Below, piece after piece: positions 4,951-5,432 of a DNA stretch of 5,432 nt. Under the pieces are notes generated by a model. It was not told the origin of the DNA. It made no database searches and saw only the letters and a program-made list of their open reading frames with translations. Positions within the stretch are counted from its first letter, which is position 1. The number at the start of each line of letters is the position of its first letter. The stretch is from Desulfobacterales bacterium C00003106 (GTDB taxonomy: Bacteria; Desulfobacterota; Desulfobacteria; Desulfobacterales; C00003106), in NCBI GenBank assembly GCA_001751015.1, contig MAXM01000278.1, positions 224 to 5,655 on the forward strand, written 5' to 3'. Position numbers and translations under genes: made by a program.

Positions 4951-5432
4951 ATGATTAAAAAGAAACCCAACAAATTCCCCCTTGACACATCATCTTTCAG
5001 GAGACTCAGAGAAGAGAGCTATATATATATTGATAAAACAAGATGGCTGTACAGAATGATTGAAGAAGGGACAGCCTATTTTTTTTCAAGGCCAAGGAGA
5101 TTTGGGAAGTCCTTAACTGTATCCACACTGCACGAGCTGTTCAAAGGCAGCAGGGAACTTTTTAAGGGACTGTGGATATATGACAGGTGGAAGTTCGAGA
5201 AATACCCGGTGGTTGTGTTTGATTTTAACGAAATACCTTCCTCTTCACCTGAAAGGTTAGAGAGCAATTTATTTTTTGTTGTGAATAAATATTTTGAAGA
5301 TAACGAGATAAAAGCTCCCAAACCCAAGGATGTTTCCCTGATTTTTAAGGAGCTTTTACTTAATCTTTACAGCAAGTACAACCAAAAAATAACAATCCTT
5401 ATAGACGAATACGACAAACCGATAATAGATCA
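4951..5432 (+). CDS. AAA-ATPase-like protein (PF09820 type), 3' end outside the window
   Basis: An open frame from ATG 4951 runs without a stop to the window edge (160 codons visible). Its start follows the PF09820 pattern: FRRLREESYIYIDKT at 16-30, then SRPRRFGKS at 46-54, the family's atypical Walker A that lacks the first glycine but keeps GKS. LFKGLWIYD lies at 70-78, and ILIDEYDKP at 149-157 is the Walker B. Full-length members are usually around 500 aa with a C-terminal PD-(D/E)XK nuclease-like domain (DUF1703); that part would lie beyond the window. The family is widespread, often multicopy and mobile in anaerobes and Bacteroidetes, and its role is unsettled. GAGGA at 4936-4940 is 10 nt before the ATG. 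Sampled 60-base lines of this gene have roughly 32-42% GC against about 60% in a line of the preceding gene, suggesting separate origin. Confidence 0.88.
   Translation, partial: MIKKKPNKFPLDTSSFRRLREESYIYIDKTRWLYRMIEEGTAYFFSRPRRFGKSLTVSTLHELFKGSRELFKGLWIYDRWKFEKYPVVVFDFNEIPSSSPERLESNLFFVVNKYFEDNEIKAPKPKDVSLIFKELLLNLYSKYNQKITILIDEYDKPIID

Overview
The window looks like chromosomal DNA from an anaerobic bacterium. The best guess is a sulfate-reducing or syntrophic member of the former Deltaproteobacteria (Desulfobacterota). This rests on an oxygen-sensitive class III ribonucleotide reductase of the redoxin-dependent style, mixed mid-GC composition, and short low-complexity spacers after stop codons. 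The taxonomic call is an inference; no rRNA or other phylogenetic marker is present.

Left half (37-3184, minus strand): a compact three-gene operon for anaerobic deoxyribonucleotide synthesis, transcribed in the order nrdD (class III ribonucleoside-triphosphate reductase), a small CxxC glutaredoxin/NrdH-like redoxin, then nrdG (radical-SAM activase). The gaps are 27 and 10 nt, and each gene has a Shine-Dalgarno sequence. NrdG would generate the glycyl radical on NrdD, and the redoxin is the obvious candidate electron donor for NrdD turnover. That would place this enzyme outside the formate-dependent E. coli/T4 type.

Middle (3185-3684): a gene-free divergent control region of about 500 bp. 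It holds a good sigma70-type promoter for nrdD (TTGACA, 17 bp, TTTACT). It also holds two NrdR-box-like 16-mers in opposite orientation, separated by 16 bp (centres 32 bp apart), one filling the promoter spacer. A small dyad lies in the nrdD leader, and a 25-bp direct repeat (23/25 identical) flanks the region. A candidate rightward promoter is followed by a striking 18-bp inverted repeat in the leader of the next gene.

Right half (3685-5432, plus strand): a YkvA/DUF1232-family small membrane protein, then a single-pass membrane protein with a long predicted coiled coil and no recognised family. The two are 52 bp apart and probably co-transcribed. After a short spacer carrying a third copy of the repeat core comes the 5' part of an AT-richer gene for a PF09820-type AAA-ATPase-like protein, cut off by the window end. 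The third gene looks like accessory or transferred DNA.

Most of the window is ordinary anaerobe housekeeping. The points most worth a second look are the putative NrdR operator pair, the dispersed GGGGACG repeat, and the large inverted repeat. I found no RNA genes, CRISPR array or complete mobile element.
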